DNA from: Pseudomonas viridiflava | GTDB lineage: Bacteria > Pseudomonadota > Gammaproteobacteria > Pseudomonadales > Pseudomonadaceae | DNA length: 64,000 nucleotides | Assembly: GCF_900590755.1 (NCBI RefSeq) | Contig: NZ_UUOC01000001.1 | Span: forward strand, 434,001-498,000 | Direction: 5' to 3' | Shown: piece after piece, positions 54,307 to 62,615 of the stretch | Layout of the letters: every line of letters begins with the position of its first letter | Numbering within the stretch: the first letter of the stretch is position 1 | Notes under the pieces: model-generated | Databases searched by the model: none | What the model was told of the DNA's origin: nothing | The model's input: only the letters and a program-made list of their open reading frames with translations | Translations under genes and position numbers: made by a program

Positions 54307-55320
54307 TCAGCCGACCCGACGCCCTTCCACCGGATAGCCCGGATCCGTAAAACCGTGGGCCGATGCATGACCCGGTACCACCAGGCTATCGACCAGCTTT
54401 TCGTCATCAGGACCCAACTCCACGCCCAGGGCCTCCATGTAGCTATCCCAATGCGCCTCAGTACGTGGACCGGCAATGGCGGCGCTGATCAGCTGGTTTT
54501 TCAGGACCCAGGCAATGGCAAAGGCCACCGATGTAGTGCCCCGATCAGCTGCATGTGCGGCGATGCGCTGAGCGATCTTCAGTGACTCGGGACGCCACTC
54601 GGTCTGCTGGATACGCCTGTCACCGCGTCCGGCCCGAGTATCAGCCGGAGGCGGCGCGTCTACCGGATATTTGCCGCTAAGCACACCACGGGCCAACGGG
54701 CTGTAAGGCACGACGCCGATGCCGTAATTCCCCGCCACCGGCAATTGCTCCACCTCGGCGATGCGATTGACGATGTTGTACAACGGCTGGCTGACGGTGG
54801 GCCGCTGAATCCCCAGGGAATCGGCAATGCGCACCATCTCCGCAATGCGCCAGCCATGGAAGTTGGAAACCCCGTAGTAGCGAATCTTGCCCTCGCGGAT
54901 CAGGTCATCAATGGCCCGAAGCCCCTCCTCCATCGGCGCATCGCTGAGTGCGCGGTGGAAATAGAGGATGTCGATGTAGTCGGTGCCCAGGCGTTTCAGG
55001 CTGGCTTCAACATTCTGCATGATCCACTTGCGAGACTGGCCCTGCTGGTTGGGCCCGGCCTCGGTCGACGACGGATAACCGAACTTGGTGGCGACCACCC
55101 AATCATCGCGCTTCGAAGCGATTGAACGGCTCACAACTTCTTCGGATTGACCCGCGTGATAAGCGTCAGCGGTATCAATGAAGTTAATGCCGGCAGCACC
55201 CGCCTTGTCGATGATGCGTTTGGCGGTGGCGACGTCGGTCTCGCCGCCAAACATCATCGCGCCCAGGCACAGAGGCGACACTTTCAAGGCGCTGCGGCCA
55301 AGATATCGGTAATTCATCAT
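54307..55320 (-). CDS. Aldo/keto reductase
   Basis: The 337-residue protein has the AKR pattern: NYRYLGRSALKVSPLCLGAM, Asp/Tyr in NFIDTADAYHAGQSEE, Lys in VVATKFGYP and His in ILYFHRALS. The C-terminal cofactor loop has AIAGPRTEAHWDSYM. It is distinct from the reductase at 53150 (a different branch, near YajO/Tas-like proteins). It lies downstream of the damaged LysR gene in the same direction. Confidence 0.9.
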   Translation of the reverse strand: MMNYRYLGRSALKVSPLCLGAMMFGGETDVATAKRIIDKAGAAGINFIDTADAYHAGQSEEVVSRSIASKRDDWVVATKFGYPSSTEAGPNQQGQSRKWIMQNVEASLKRLGTDYIDILYFHRALSDAPMEEGLRAIDDLIREGKIRYYGVSNFHGWRIAEMVRIADSLGIQRPTVSQPLYNIVNRIAEVEQLPVAGNYGIGVVPYSPLARGVLSGKYPVDAPPPADTRAGRGDRRIQQTEWRPESLKIAQRIAAHAADRGTTSVAFAIAWVLKNQLISAAIAGPRTEAHWDSYMEALGVELGPDDEKLVDSLVVPGHASAHGFTDPGYPVEGRRVG

Positions 55321-55424
55321 TCACCTTCAGTTGGCGTTGAACAGGTGAACTGATCCTAACCAAACAAAGATTAGTGATTAAGACGCAAAAAAAGGATACG
55401 GCCATGAAACCAGCTCATGGGTGT

Positions 55425-56318
55425 CTAGGCCCGGTAACGCAGGGCATCGACCACCAGAGCCAACGCCCGCGATGACTCGCGTCGGCTCGGGTAATAAATG
55501 TGCAGGCCCGCAAAGGTCGGAAACCACTCTTGCAGCACCCAGCACAGGCTGCCCGCTGCCACATATTCCTGAGCCAGATCTTCAGGAATATAGGCAATAC
55601 CGCAGCCATCCAGTGCTGCGGCAAGCATTTGATAGGTGCCATTGAACGTCAGCTGTCCCTGCACCCGAACCTGCAACTCCTTGCCGTTTTTTGCCAGTTC
55701 CTAGGGGTAACAGCCGCCATGGGTCGGCAGCCGCAGGTTGATGCAGTTGTGGGCGGCCAGGTCTTCTGGTGCCATTGGCGCGGGATGGTCTTTCAGATAG
55801 GCCGGTGAAGCCACCATCGCCATGCGCAGGTCGGGGCCGACTCGAACGGCAATCATGTCCTGAGCCACCTGATTGCCCAGACGCACGCCGATGTCATAAC
55901 GCTGAGCGACGATGTCGGTAAGGCCATAGTCGGTGGTGATTTCAATCTTGATGTCGGGATAGCGCGGCATGAACCCGGCCAGGCGCGGCCACAACACCGC
56001 ATTGGCGGCGTAGTCGGTGGCCGAAATGCGCAACGTGCCCCGAGGCGAATCCCGCAGCTCAACCACTTCCGCCAGGTCGGCCTCGATCTCTTCGAAGCGC
56101 GGAGCCAGCTTGTTAAACAGCTGCTCTCCCGCTTCAGTGGGGGCAACGCTGCGTGTGGTACGGGTCAGCAAACGCACACCGAGTCGGGCTTCCAACGCAC
56201 GAATGGTATGGCTGAGTGCCGATTGCGAAACGCCAAGCTGAGCGGCGGCGCGGGTAAAGCTGCGCTCCCGGGCCACTGCCAGGAATGCCAATAAGTCGCC
56301 ATAACCTTCGCGGGCCAT
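55425..56318 (-). pseudogene. LysR-family regulator interrupted by an in-frame amber codon
   Basis: The frame from the ATG at 56318 encodes a normal LysR N-terminus (FLAVARERSFTRAAAQLGVS, QSALSHTIRALEARLGVRL) and most of the effector domain, then meets TAG at 55701-55703 after THGGCYP. The same frame continues with ELAKNGKELQVRVQGQLTFN to the natural end at 55425. The usual residue after YP in relatives is Trp (TGG), so one G-to-A change explains the stop. The full gene would have 297 codons; the truncated protein lacks the last third. It is divergent from the carboxymuconolactone decarboxylase-like gene at 56507, its probable former target. Confidence 0.85.
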
Positions 56319-56506
56319 TCATGAGCCTCATTCATAGTGTGATCGCTTTAAAGCATATCTCACATTAACCGACGCACAACACGCTGATTCCGGAATGCGC
56401 GCCATTCATGAACTGAACTCATGACGCCTTGCAGGTTATGGCCCTTATTCAGCAGAGGACAGTTGCCTATCATGGTCGGCTTCGACTCTCCCATCAGGAA
56501 CGCTCG

Positions 56507-57286
56507 ATGAAACTGCTCACCGCTACCACATTCGCCACCCTGCTTTTCTCTGCTGCCGTGGACGCAGATCAAGCCCAGCCTCGCCCTGATCCGAAACCGT
56601 CACCCGACGTGCTGGAAGCCACCCCTCAGCTGTACAAATACACCACCGAATTGCTCTTCGGCGAGGTGTGGAAGCGCGCCGAGCTGGTGCCGCGAGACCG
56701 CAGCCTGATTACCCTGTCAGCGCTGATCGCCAGCGGCCAGATTCCGCAGCTTATCGGGCACATCAAGCTGGGCCTCGACAACGGGCTCAAGGCCAGTGAG
56801 ATCAGCGCGCTGATTACTCACCTGGCGTTCTATTCCGGCTGGCCTAATGCAATGTCTGCTGCGGGCGTTGCCAAACAGATTTTCAGTGAGCGCAAGATCC
56901 CCGCCGATCAGATCGCGCCACCTCCCGCCGCTGCGCTGACGCTTGATCCACACAGTGAAGCCAAACGCCGGGCAGCGGTGGACTCGGGTGTTGGAGAAGT
57001 CGCCCCGGAGCTGGCCCGCTATACCAATGACGTACTGTTTGGTGACCTATGGCGGCAGGGCAATCTGAGCGCTCGCGATCGCAGTCTGGTGACTGTCGCG
57101 GCCCTCATCGCGCAGGGCCAGGCCGCACAGCTCCCCTTCCACCTCAACCGCGCCATGGACAACGCCCTGACCCAGGCCCAGGCCGCCGAGGTGGTCACGC
57201 ATCTGGCGTTTTACGCGGGCTGGCCCAAGGCAATGTCAGCCGTGCCGGTGCTCAAGGAGGTCTTCGCGTCACGCGCTGAAGGTTGA
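56507..57286 (+). CDS. Secreted double carboxymuconolactone decarboxylase-domain protein
   Basis: The protein has 259 residues from the ATG at 56507 (CAGGAA 6 bases upstream). A signal peptide (MKLLTATTFATLLFSAAVDA) is followed by two CMD repeats: LVPRDRSLITLSALIASGQ with THLAFYSGWPNAMSA, and LSARDRSLVTVAALIAQGQ with THLAFYAGWPKAMSA. Such tandem CMD proteins are usual in Pseudomonas next to LysR regulators and reductases; a peroxidase-like role has been proposed for relatives but the CxxC pair is absent. The divergent LysR gene is broken. Confidence 0.87.
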   Translation: MKLLTATTFATLLFSAAVDADQAQPRPDPKPSPDVLEATPQLYKYTTELLFGEVWKRAELVPRDRSLITLSALIASGQIPQLIGHIKLGLDNGLKASEISALITHLAFYSGWPNAMSAAGVAKQIFSERKIPADQIAPPPAAALTLDPHSEAKRRAAVDSGVGEVAPELARYTNDVLFGDLWRQGNLSARDRSLVTVAALIAQGQAAQLPFHLNRAMDNALTQAQAAEVVTHLAFYAGWPKAMSAVPVLKEVFASRAEG

Positions 57287-57330
57287 GGCTGCGAAGGCGG
57301 TGTATCAGCCGCTGCGGCTTGTCACGCGAA

Positions 57331-57361
57331 TCGCTTTCGCAGCCTTCGGCAGCTCCTACAG
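57331..57361. repeat. Single REP element (TGTAGGAGCTGCC family)
   Basis: TCGCTTTCGCAGCCTTCGGC followed by AGCTCCTACAG is the inverse of the REP at 44701 and matches the ends of the tandem units at 33.9 kb. It follows the CMD gene. Confidence 0.75.
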
Positions 57362-57419
57362 GGAATGCATGGACAACCAAAAACCCTTAGAGGCTGCGAA
57401 TCGCGGTGCTGGTGCAGTT

Positions 57420-57677
57420 CTACGAGGCTGGCGTTTCGGTATCCGCATCAACGCTTATGTCAGCAATACCCAGCAAATTCGCTTGGCGCAACACCTCAAT
57501 AGGTGCGGCGTCAGCGGAAGGGATAATCAGGCTGTTTTCGCCGTCACCGAAATGCAGTTGCAGCAAATGCAAGGCTGCATCTGCAACCGCCAATGGCTGT
57601 TCCTCAGATTCAATCACGTGTTCGCGGGGCTCATCATTGAACCGGTAAAACACGTGATAACGACAGAGCTTGCCCAT
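57420..57677 (-). CDS. Hypothetical small protein
   Basis: The 85-residue product (MGKLCRYHVFYRFNDEPREH...) has a protein-like composition, mixed beta and helix, and no signal peptide. No clear ribosome binding site precedes the ATG at 57677, but the stop of the small gene upstream (57688) is only 10 bases away, so translational coupling is possible. I do not recognise the family. Confidence 0.55.
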   Translation of the reverse strand: MGKLCRYHVFYRFNDEPREHVIESEEQPLAVADAALHLLQLHFGDGENSLIIPSADAAPIEVLRQANLLGIADISVDADTETPAS

Positions 57678-57687
57678 AGTCGTGGGA

Positions 57688-57894
57688 TCAATTGAGCGCG
57701 TGGCTAAAGATATCGGACTGCCGCAGAAACGCGTTCCAGCGTCTGAACGAGCGGCTTTGGCGGATCGCCGCAGCTTCCCAGACCGGCCCAGTAGTGTGGT
57801 GCGAACCCACCATGCCCATCATCGCGGAGGTTGCATCATCCAACTCAAGCATCAACGCGCTTGCCTGATTTCGGGAATCATCTCGAAGAGTCAT
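57688..57894 (-). CDS. Hypothetical small protein
   Basis: The 68-residue product starts at the ATG at 57894 with AAGG 7 bases upstream. It is rich in Ala, Ser and Met (ALMLELDDATSAMMGMVGSH) and ends in RRWNAFLRQSDIFSHALN. I do not recognise the family. It is directly upstream of the small gene at 57420 and probably forms a two-gene unit with it. Confidence 0.55.
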   Translation of the reverse strand: MTLRDDSRNQASALMLELDDATSAMMGMVGSHHTTGPVWEAAAIRQSRSFRRWNAFLRQSDIFSHALN

Positions 57895-58332
57895 TGGGTA
57901 GCCTTTTCTGCAGTCATGCATGGGGGCAAATGAACAGTCTTATGCCCTGTAATTAATAGGACACCCCATTAAGGCATATGACGAGAAACTCCGATGAGCG
58001 GTCTTGACCCTTGACGTTAACTCGCACCAACTGAAGGCACCCATACGACCTCAATGCACCTTCGCTCCATAAAACGAGGTGACCCGTGCCGGCAAAAATG
58101 GGGCAAACCAGATCGATATTAAGTTTTCACCCCTTCATGCCGAGATAATTAAATACCGCACATGCATTTATGAGCAGTGGCACTATTTGTGCTTAGGGAA
58201 TCTTCGTGAAGGTTTAATGACACTAATGTGACCGTGGAGATTGAACGATTCACCTCCAGCGCTTTCAAGACGTTAGCGATATATACAATAGCCCAGCCGC
58301 CTCCAGGCTGAGCGAATGAAGGTGAATACACG
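57895..58332. other. AT-rich intergenic region
   Basis: About 440 bases between the leftward small-gene pair and the rightward NUDIX gene. The region is AT-rich in places and should contain two promoters. I see no gene, tRNA or clear palindrome. Confidence 0.45.
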
Positions 58333-58728
58333 ATGAAAGAACGGGCCACAGTCATCTGCGAACGCGACGGGAGAATTCTCTACGTGCGCAAGCCCAAATC
58401 GAGATGGGCACTGCCGGGAGGCAAAATCGAGTCCGGTGAAACCCCGATGCAGGCCGCTGTTCGTGAATTGACCGAGGAAACCGGTTTAGACAATATCGAG
58501 CTGGTTTATCTCGCCGAGTATGAAAAGGATCAGGTCACCCACTACATCTTCATGACCGTCCTTTCGCCGTCCGCCAAGCCGTCACCGCAAAACGAGATTG
58601 CCGCCTGCAAATGGTTGCGCCGCAAGAATGTCAACGAATTACGCGCCAGTTCCGCGACCAAGAACATCGTCAAATCTTTCGCCAGGCGCAGCGCAGCGAA
58701 GACAGCCATGTCTAAAGCGAGCAAATAA
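58333..58728 (+). CDS. NUDIX hydrolase
   Basis: The 131-residue protein has a complete Nudix box, [20 protein letters not shown] followed by TGL, and a substrate strand RWALPGG. The Glu residues of the RELTEE helix bind the metal. NUDIX enzymes hydrolyse nucleoside diphosphates linked to another group; the exact substrate cannot be told. A Ser/Lys-rich tail follows the domain. The gene ends just before a hairpin terminator. Confidence 0.92.
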   Translation: MKERATVICERDGRILYVRKPKSRWALPGGKIESGETPMQAAVRELTEETGLDNIELVYLAEYEKDQVTHYIFMTVLSPSAKPSPQNEIAACKWLRRKNVNELRASSATKNIVKSFARRSAAKTAMSKASK

Positions 58729-58730
58729 AA

Positions 58731-58751
58731 AGCCCCGGCAATACCGGGGCT
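58731..58751. terminator. Bidirectional hairpin terminator
   Basis: AGCCCCGG pairs with CCGGGGCT around a 5-base loop. It is preceded by AAATAAAA, which gives a U tract on the minus-strand transcript, and lies directly between the convergent NUDIX and GvpU-like genes. Confidence 0.85.
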
Positions 58752-58768
58752 CTGGCCTGCTGGTCAGC

Positions 58769-59233
58769 TTACTTTCTCTGCAACAAACCCAGATTGAAAC
58801 CGTCGACCGAGGCGATCTTGCCGCGCCACAGCACACCTTCCTCGCAAATCGGGCTTTGATCACTTGAGTAGGTCTTGCAGTCTTTCAAGTGAATGAAGTG
58901 GAACGCTGTCGTTGTGTCAGCTGATTCACCAGGAGTAAAGGACAAGATGATTTCCTTCACGGATGCGTCGGTGCCGTCCTTGAACTGCCCGAACGGAGCC
59001 GCCATGTCTTCTGCCAATTGCTTGAAATAAGCATCGTGGGAAATAAGTTGGCCGGACACAAGATTCCCGCCAACAGAAAGGGTAATCCCAATCTCTACTG
59101 GCGTGGTGACGACAAACTTGACCAGAAACTGTAGCAGCCAGTCGATCTGTTTGCCTTGATCCTTCAAGTGTGCGATCAGTTCGTCATACTTTACGTCCGA
59201 CGACGTATTGAGGGCTTGCTCTACTTCCGACAT
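58769..59233 (-). CDS. GvpU-like gas-vesicle accessory-type protein
   Basis: The protein has 154 residues from the ATG at 59233 (AAGGAG 6 bases upstream). The block GITLSVGGNLVSGQLISHDAYF matches the pattern of GvpU accessory proteins, in which a beta-rich domain with an ITLxVxGxxxxGxLxS core follows a helical N-terminus. No gas-vesicle structural gene (GvpA or others) is in this window, so the protein is an orphan. It is followed by two XRE regulator genes in the upstream direction. The family is a moderate-confidence call; the role is unknown. Confidence 0.6.
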   Translation of the reverse strand: MSEVEQALNTSSDVKYDELIAHLKDQGKQIDWLLQFLVKFVVTTPVEIGITLSVGGNLVSGQLISHDAYFKQLAEDMAAPFGQFKDGTDASVKEIILSFTPGESADTTTAFHFIHLKDCKTYSSDQSPICEEGVLWRGKIASVDGFNLGLLQRK

Positions 59234-59343
59234 CGACAGCTCCTTGCCACGAAAGAAATGAGCCTTAGCTATACAGCAGATCAACAGGAAACGAAACCAC
59301 GGCTGCCAGCAATATTATCCATGGGCCCGCCGCTACTTAGTGT

Positions 59344-59898
59344 TTACGGGGATAATTTGCCTGCCGAATCGACGCGCTGCGGCCCTTGCCGCGCTCTTTC
59401 CCAACCTGGCTCGGTGACCACTTCGGCGATGATCGAAACGTTGCGATCAAGGGCTGTGAGTGTCGAGGCCACCCGACTGGACACATCACTGTAACCCTGG
59501 CGCTCGGCAATAGCCGCCAGATACTTGATGGCCGCAATAACGGTCAATTGGTTGCGACAGAACACCGCCAGTTTGGTGGCGATGGGCACCCCTTCTTTGG
59601 ACTGTTGGGCAAGTGTCCGCGATTGAGTGGCGTAAGCGTCGAATACAGCATCCAGGGGATCAAGGATGCCATCACCTGACGGAAAGCCTGAAGGCGGGAC
59701 AGGCGTACCCGTCAGGACATACACGACGTCGACCCCCGCCGACAGAATGCGCGACAGATAGTCAGCCCGTGGCGAGCGCTTGTCCTTTTCGTAGAAACCC
59801 TGCGTATTCGCCGCCACGCCGCCCAGCAGCCCCAGCTGACGCTGAGTGAGTCCAATCCGTACTCTTTCCTGCTTCAGGCGAATGCCAATAGTCGACAT
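59344..59898 (-). CDS. XRE-family regulator
   Basis: The 184-residue protein has an N-terminal helix-turn-helix (IGIRLKQERVRIGLTQRQLG and VAANTQGFYEKDKRSPRADYL) followed by GVDVVYVLTGTP and a helical C-terminal domain of about 110 residues. It is a paralogue of the XRE protein at 60499, with the shared blocks NTQG-YE, ADYL and GVDV-YVLTG-P. It precedes the GvpU-like gene by 110 bp in the same direction. Confidence 0.85.
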   Translation of the reverse strand: MSTIGIRLKQERVRIGLTQRQLGLLGGVAANTQGFYEKDKRSPRADYLSRILSAGVDVVYVLTGTPVPPSGFPSGDGILDPLDAVFDAYATQSRTLAQQSKEGVPIATKLAVFCRNQLTVIAAIKYLAAIAERQGYSDVSSRVASTLTALDRNVSIIAEVVTEPGWERARQGPQRVDSAGKLSP

Positions 59899-60012
59899 AA
59901 CCCCTGCTCCTGGTTTATCTCTCCAGCTCGTCTAACCAATGGACTTGCCTGATGGCGCCACGTTCAGCTGAAGTCGAGCGCTGCGCGACGTACTGTCGTG
60001 CCGCATTCAGGT

Positions 60013-60393
60013 TCAAGTCGCGCTGTGCAACGCGTCGACCAATTGCTGTTTGTTCATTTTTGACCGGCCAGGTATTTGTCGGCTGCGTGCCTCCTTGAGC
60101 AACGATTCCTTGGTTTGTGAAGACAGAGAATCGCTGGAGGCGCGCGGCTTGCCCTCTCGGGAGGCGGCAGCTCGCTTGGCGGAGTCGCGACGAGCGCTGG
60201 ATTTGCTGGCTGGGGAAGTCTGCTTGCCACCTCCACCGCTCTTTTCGCCACCGCCGCTCTGTTTGTTGACCGTGGCCCAGGCACGGGCTTCGGCGGTTTC
60301 CACAGATGCGCCCTTTTCTTCGTACCCCGCCTCTATCTCGGCGGCCTGACGCTTCTGCTTTTCGGTGTACTTGGCTTTGCTACCACGAGGCAT
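60013..60393 (-). CDS. Basic protein with a C-terminal Rho-N/SAP-like helix-extended motif
   Basis: The protein has 126 residues from the ATG at 60393 (AGGAG 7 bases upstream). It begins MPRGSKAKYTEKQKRQAAEI, contains a Gly/Ser/Lys-rich disordered middle, and ends with a Rho_N-like helix pair ESLLKEARSRQIPGRSKMNK that often binds nucleic acid. Annotated relatives are called plasmid stabilisation or Rho-N proteins, without firm evidence. It lies between the two XRE genes. Confidence 0.75.
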   Translation of the reverse strand: MPRGSKAKYTEKQKRQAAEIEAGYEEKGASVETAEARAWATVNKQSGGGEKSGGGGKQTSPASKSSARRDSAKRAAASREGKPRASSDSLSSQTKESLLKEARSRQIPGRSKMNKQQLVDALHSAT

Positions 60394-60498
60394 GAGTGAT
60401 CTCCTCTTGCACATGAAAAACCAACTGGATTCAAATGATTCACTGTAGAAGCGCGCGAGCACCTACAACAGCTTATGCAGGCTGCGCTACCTGCTTGA

Positions 60499-60849
60499 TC
60501 ATGGACTTCGCCCTTCGACCAACAGTTCCGACAAGGTCAGAATCACTCTGGATATCGTCGCTTTATCTTCCTCGGCCAGAGAGCGGTAGTCACCCAGGAT
60601 CAACGACTCGGTATTGCTCAGTTCCGTAATCGCCGAGGCCGGCTGCCCGGTCAATACATAGAGGACGTCAACGCCAAGCTCGGCCACAGCTGCAAGGTAG
60701 TCCGCTTTCGGCAAACGCTTTGCGCTCTCGTACTTGCCCTGGGTGTTGGTCTCTACCCCACCGGTTTCACCCAACTCTCTTTGAGAAAGACCAAGTCGAA
60801 GCCTTTCTCGCCGTAGCCGCTGGCCAATGCCATTCATTTGCCCATCCAT
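60499..60849 (-). CDS. XRE-family regulator (short paralogue)
   Basis: The protein has 116 residues from the ATG at 60849 (GGAGGG 9 bases upstream); an ATG at 60837 is also possible. It is a helix-turn-helix (IGQRLRRERLRLGLSQRELG and VETNTQGKYESAKRLPKADYL) with GVDVLYVLTGQP and a short helical tail. It is clearly paralogous to the protein at 59344 but lacks the long C-terminal domain. A perfect 8-bp inverted repeat lies about 105 bases upstream. Confidence 0.85.
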   Translation of the reverse strand: MDGQMNGIGQRLRRERLRLGLSQRELGETGGVETNTQGKYESAKRLPKADYLAAVAELGVDVLYVLTGQPASAITELSNTESLILGDYRSLAEEDKATISRVILTLSELLVEGRSP

Positions 60850-60953
60850 TTTGAACAACCCTCCTCCCGACACATTTGCAGTGAATGAAGTTAGAAAGGT
60901 ATGTACTGCATGCCCAAAACTACAACTTCGACTCCAACTCGGACGGTGACAAA

Positions 60954-60975
60954 TGCACTAGCCGTTTCTAGTGCA
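60954..60975. promoter_or_regulatory. Perfect inverted repeat upstream of the short XRE gene
   Basis: TGCACTAG at 60954-60961 and CTAGTGCA at 60968-60975 are perfectly inverted around 6 bases. The centre is about 115 bases upstream of the XRE start at 60849 and about 60 bases from the end of the small gene at 61025. It has the form of an operator of a dimeric helix-turn-helix repressor. Confidence 0.6.
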
Positions 60976-61024
60976 CTGACTAAATGGCTGCCATGAACTG
61001 TTCTAAACCGACACCGCGTTCAGT

Positions 61025-61216
61025 TCAGCGGTAAGCGGGTTGCGAACCGTTTTTTAACCGCCGAGAGGGGAGCGCAAAAGCAAAGGCGGAGGCCTCCTCT
61101 CTGGTTGAGAAAACGCCAAGACGACTGCCAGGCGTACACACGGTCCACTGCGCACCGCGAACATGAATCAGCGCATAGCCATTGACGTAAACTTTACTCA
61201 GCGCGTGCAGGGTCAT
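61025..61216 (-). CDS. Hypothetical small protein
   Basis: The 63-residue product starts at the ATG at 61216 with AAGGAG 6 bases upstream. It is beta-rich at the start (LSKVYVNGYALIHVRGAQWT), then VFSTREEASAFAFALPSRR. I do not recognise the family. It is leftward, like the XRE gene after it, with the palindrome between. Confidence 0.65.
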   Translation of the reverse strand: MTLHALSKVYVNGYALIHVRGAQWTVCTPGSRLGVFSTREEASAFAFALPSRRLKNGSQPAYR

Positions 61217-61513
61217 GTCACTCTCCTTGCCAGGTAACAATCTTCGGGTCAGCAATTATAGTCGGACACTGGTAGCCGCTCGTCGGCAAACATTGTTCGT
61301 CCGAAAAATAACGCGCCATCATTTTGGCGCACATGTCCCTGCTGATACGTTTCATCTCGTATCAGGCTTTAAACAGGTCGGATTTTTTACATCCATTAAG
61401 CAGCAACCCAACAGCAAATACACCCAAAGAGAGGAAACCTGCCGCGGTGTAACGCCACTCATACAGCCCGTGTTAGAAGACCAACGGTAGCAACTTTCAT
61501 TAGTTTGTTGCTA
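61217..61513. other. Intergenic region upstream of a hairpin-controlled gene
   Basis: About 300 bases without a recognisable gene. The left half should contain the promoter of the small leftward gene, the right half that of the rightward gene at 61542. Confidence 0.4.
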
Positions 61514-61538
61514 GCCTCCTCTCACGAGAAAAGGAGGC
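61514..61538 (+). promoter_or_regulatory. Hairpin covering the ribosome binding site of the gene at 61542
   Basis: GCCTCCT at 61514-61520 is perfectly complementary to AGGAGGC at 61532-61538, with an 11-base loop. The right arm is the whole Shine-Dalgarno sequence of the gene whose ATG is at 61542. Folding of the mRNA would block ribosome entry, so translation may depend on temperature, a protein or an antisense RNA. Confidence 0.6.
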
Positions 61539-61541
61539 ACG

Positions 61542-61883
61542 ATGAATCTCTTAAACCCACGTCAAATAGAACTTGTCCTGACAAGCCGGCTTCCCGGGTT
61601 CAAGGTTTCATGCACGAGCCGCAAGGAAGACGTCATTTCGCTGTGCATCAGGGATATGCAGACCAGAGAAATCTTTGGAGTTTCAGGGATACGGCCCTCA
61701 GCCTACAAGGGCCGATATGGCGCATTGATACTCGCCAAACTACTCATGGAAGACATCGAGGGCCTGCGCAGCCTTGCCCCGCTAGAGGTTCAGCAAGCCA
61801 GCGCATCGCTGGCCCGTGAAGACTCACCTGACCATTCGCTGCCTGAACACCAAATTATTTTATCGCTGATCAGCAACCAGTAG
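61542..61883 (+). CDS. Hypothetical protein, possibly DUF1652-like
   Basis: The 113-residue protein has a mixed fold: a helix IELVLTSRLPGFKVSC, strands EDVISLCIRDMQTREIFGVSGI and a helix GALILAKLLMEDIEGLRSL. The layout resembles small Pseudomonas DUF1652 proteins, but I am not sure. AGGAGG lies 4 bases before the ATG and is inside a hairpin. A terminator follows 70 bases after the stop. Confidence 0.6.
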   Translation: MNLLNPRQIELVLTSRLPGFKVSCTSRKEDVISLCIRDMQTREIFGVSGIRPSAYKGRYGALILAKLLMEDIEGLRSLAPLEVQQASASLAREDSPDHSLPEHQIILSLISNQ

Positions 61884-61951
61884 CCTCACAGGGCTTCACA
61901 CTTTTTTCACGTCCTGACGAGTAAGGTTACCTCAGCTCCTTCAAGACCTTT

Positions 61952-61985
61952 AAGCCCGTTGATCCCCATCGCGGGCTTTTCTTTT
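61952..61985 (+). terminator. Hairpin terminator with T tract
   Basis: AAGCCCG at 61952-61958 pairs with CGGGCTT at 61972-61978, followed by TTCTTTT. It ends the transcript of the gene at 61542. Confidence 0.75.
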
Positions 61986-62141
61986 GCCTGCAATCCCGAT
62001 CAGCGTCCAAACAAAAGCTCCCGGAGTTGCCTCGGGGAGCTGATTAGTATGCCACTGACACTTCTGGTGAGTGCTCTTTTCAATATTGAATATATTCCTG
62101 CAGGAACAGCTTGTTGGGGAGCGCTGTGCCAGACTAATGCT

Positions 62142-62175
62142 ATCGCTGCGTCGCGGTGCTCGTGAGCTCCTACAG
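62142..62175. repeat. Partial REP element
   Basis: ATCGCTGCGTCGCGGTGCTC followed by GTGAGCTCCTACAG resembles one half of the REP at 22418. It lies downstream of the leftward gene at 62198. Confidence 0.55.
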
Positions 62176-62197
62176 CTACTGGGTTTTAAATGACGAA

Positions 62198-62527
62198 TCA
62201 ATACAACCGATCTACTACCCGAACTTCCGCCTGCTGTTCGGTTTCAATCCACGCATTTCTCAAGGTCTGAAGTACTCGGCTCATGAATACCTTGTCGGCG
62301 GCGGCCTTCTTGCCTACATAACCCTGGCCTCGGCGGTACATGCGCAGACGGGCGCGCATTTCAGGATGGACTTCACTGAATGCTTGTTCGTGAGTGCCTG
62401 ATGCCAAAGGGTCGATATGAACTTCTCCCTCTTTGCAAACCCACAGAATATGGTTATCCAGACTGTCCTTGCGTGCCGCGAACAGTTGAGCCAGTTCATC
62501 AATAGTCGGTTGTTTGTTCAAGTTCAT
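62198..62527 (-). CDS. Hypothetical protein
   Basis: The 109-residue product has AAGGAG about 6 bases before its ATG at 62527. It reads as a soluble, mixed protein (LFAARKDSLDNHILWVCKEG, HPEMRARLRMYRRGQGYVG). I recognise it only as a type found in Pseudomonas genomes without a named domain. A perfect palindrome lies about 95 bases upstream of its start. Confidence 0.65.
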   Translation of the reverse strand: MNLNKQPTIDELAQLFAARKDSLDNHILWVCKEGEVHIDPLASGTHEQAFSEVHPEMRARLRMYRRGQGYVGKKAAADKVFMSRVLQTLRNAWIETEQQAEVRVVDRLY

Positions 62528-62615
62528 GTGATACTCCTTGACCGCTCGTCAATCTGATTAATTAGTGAGTTCAAACACATCATCAAATCGGCCAATTGAT
62601 TCGTATCGCTGCAGA

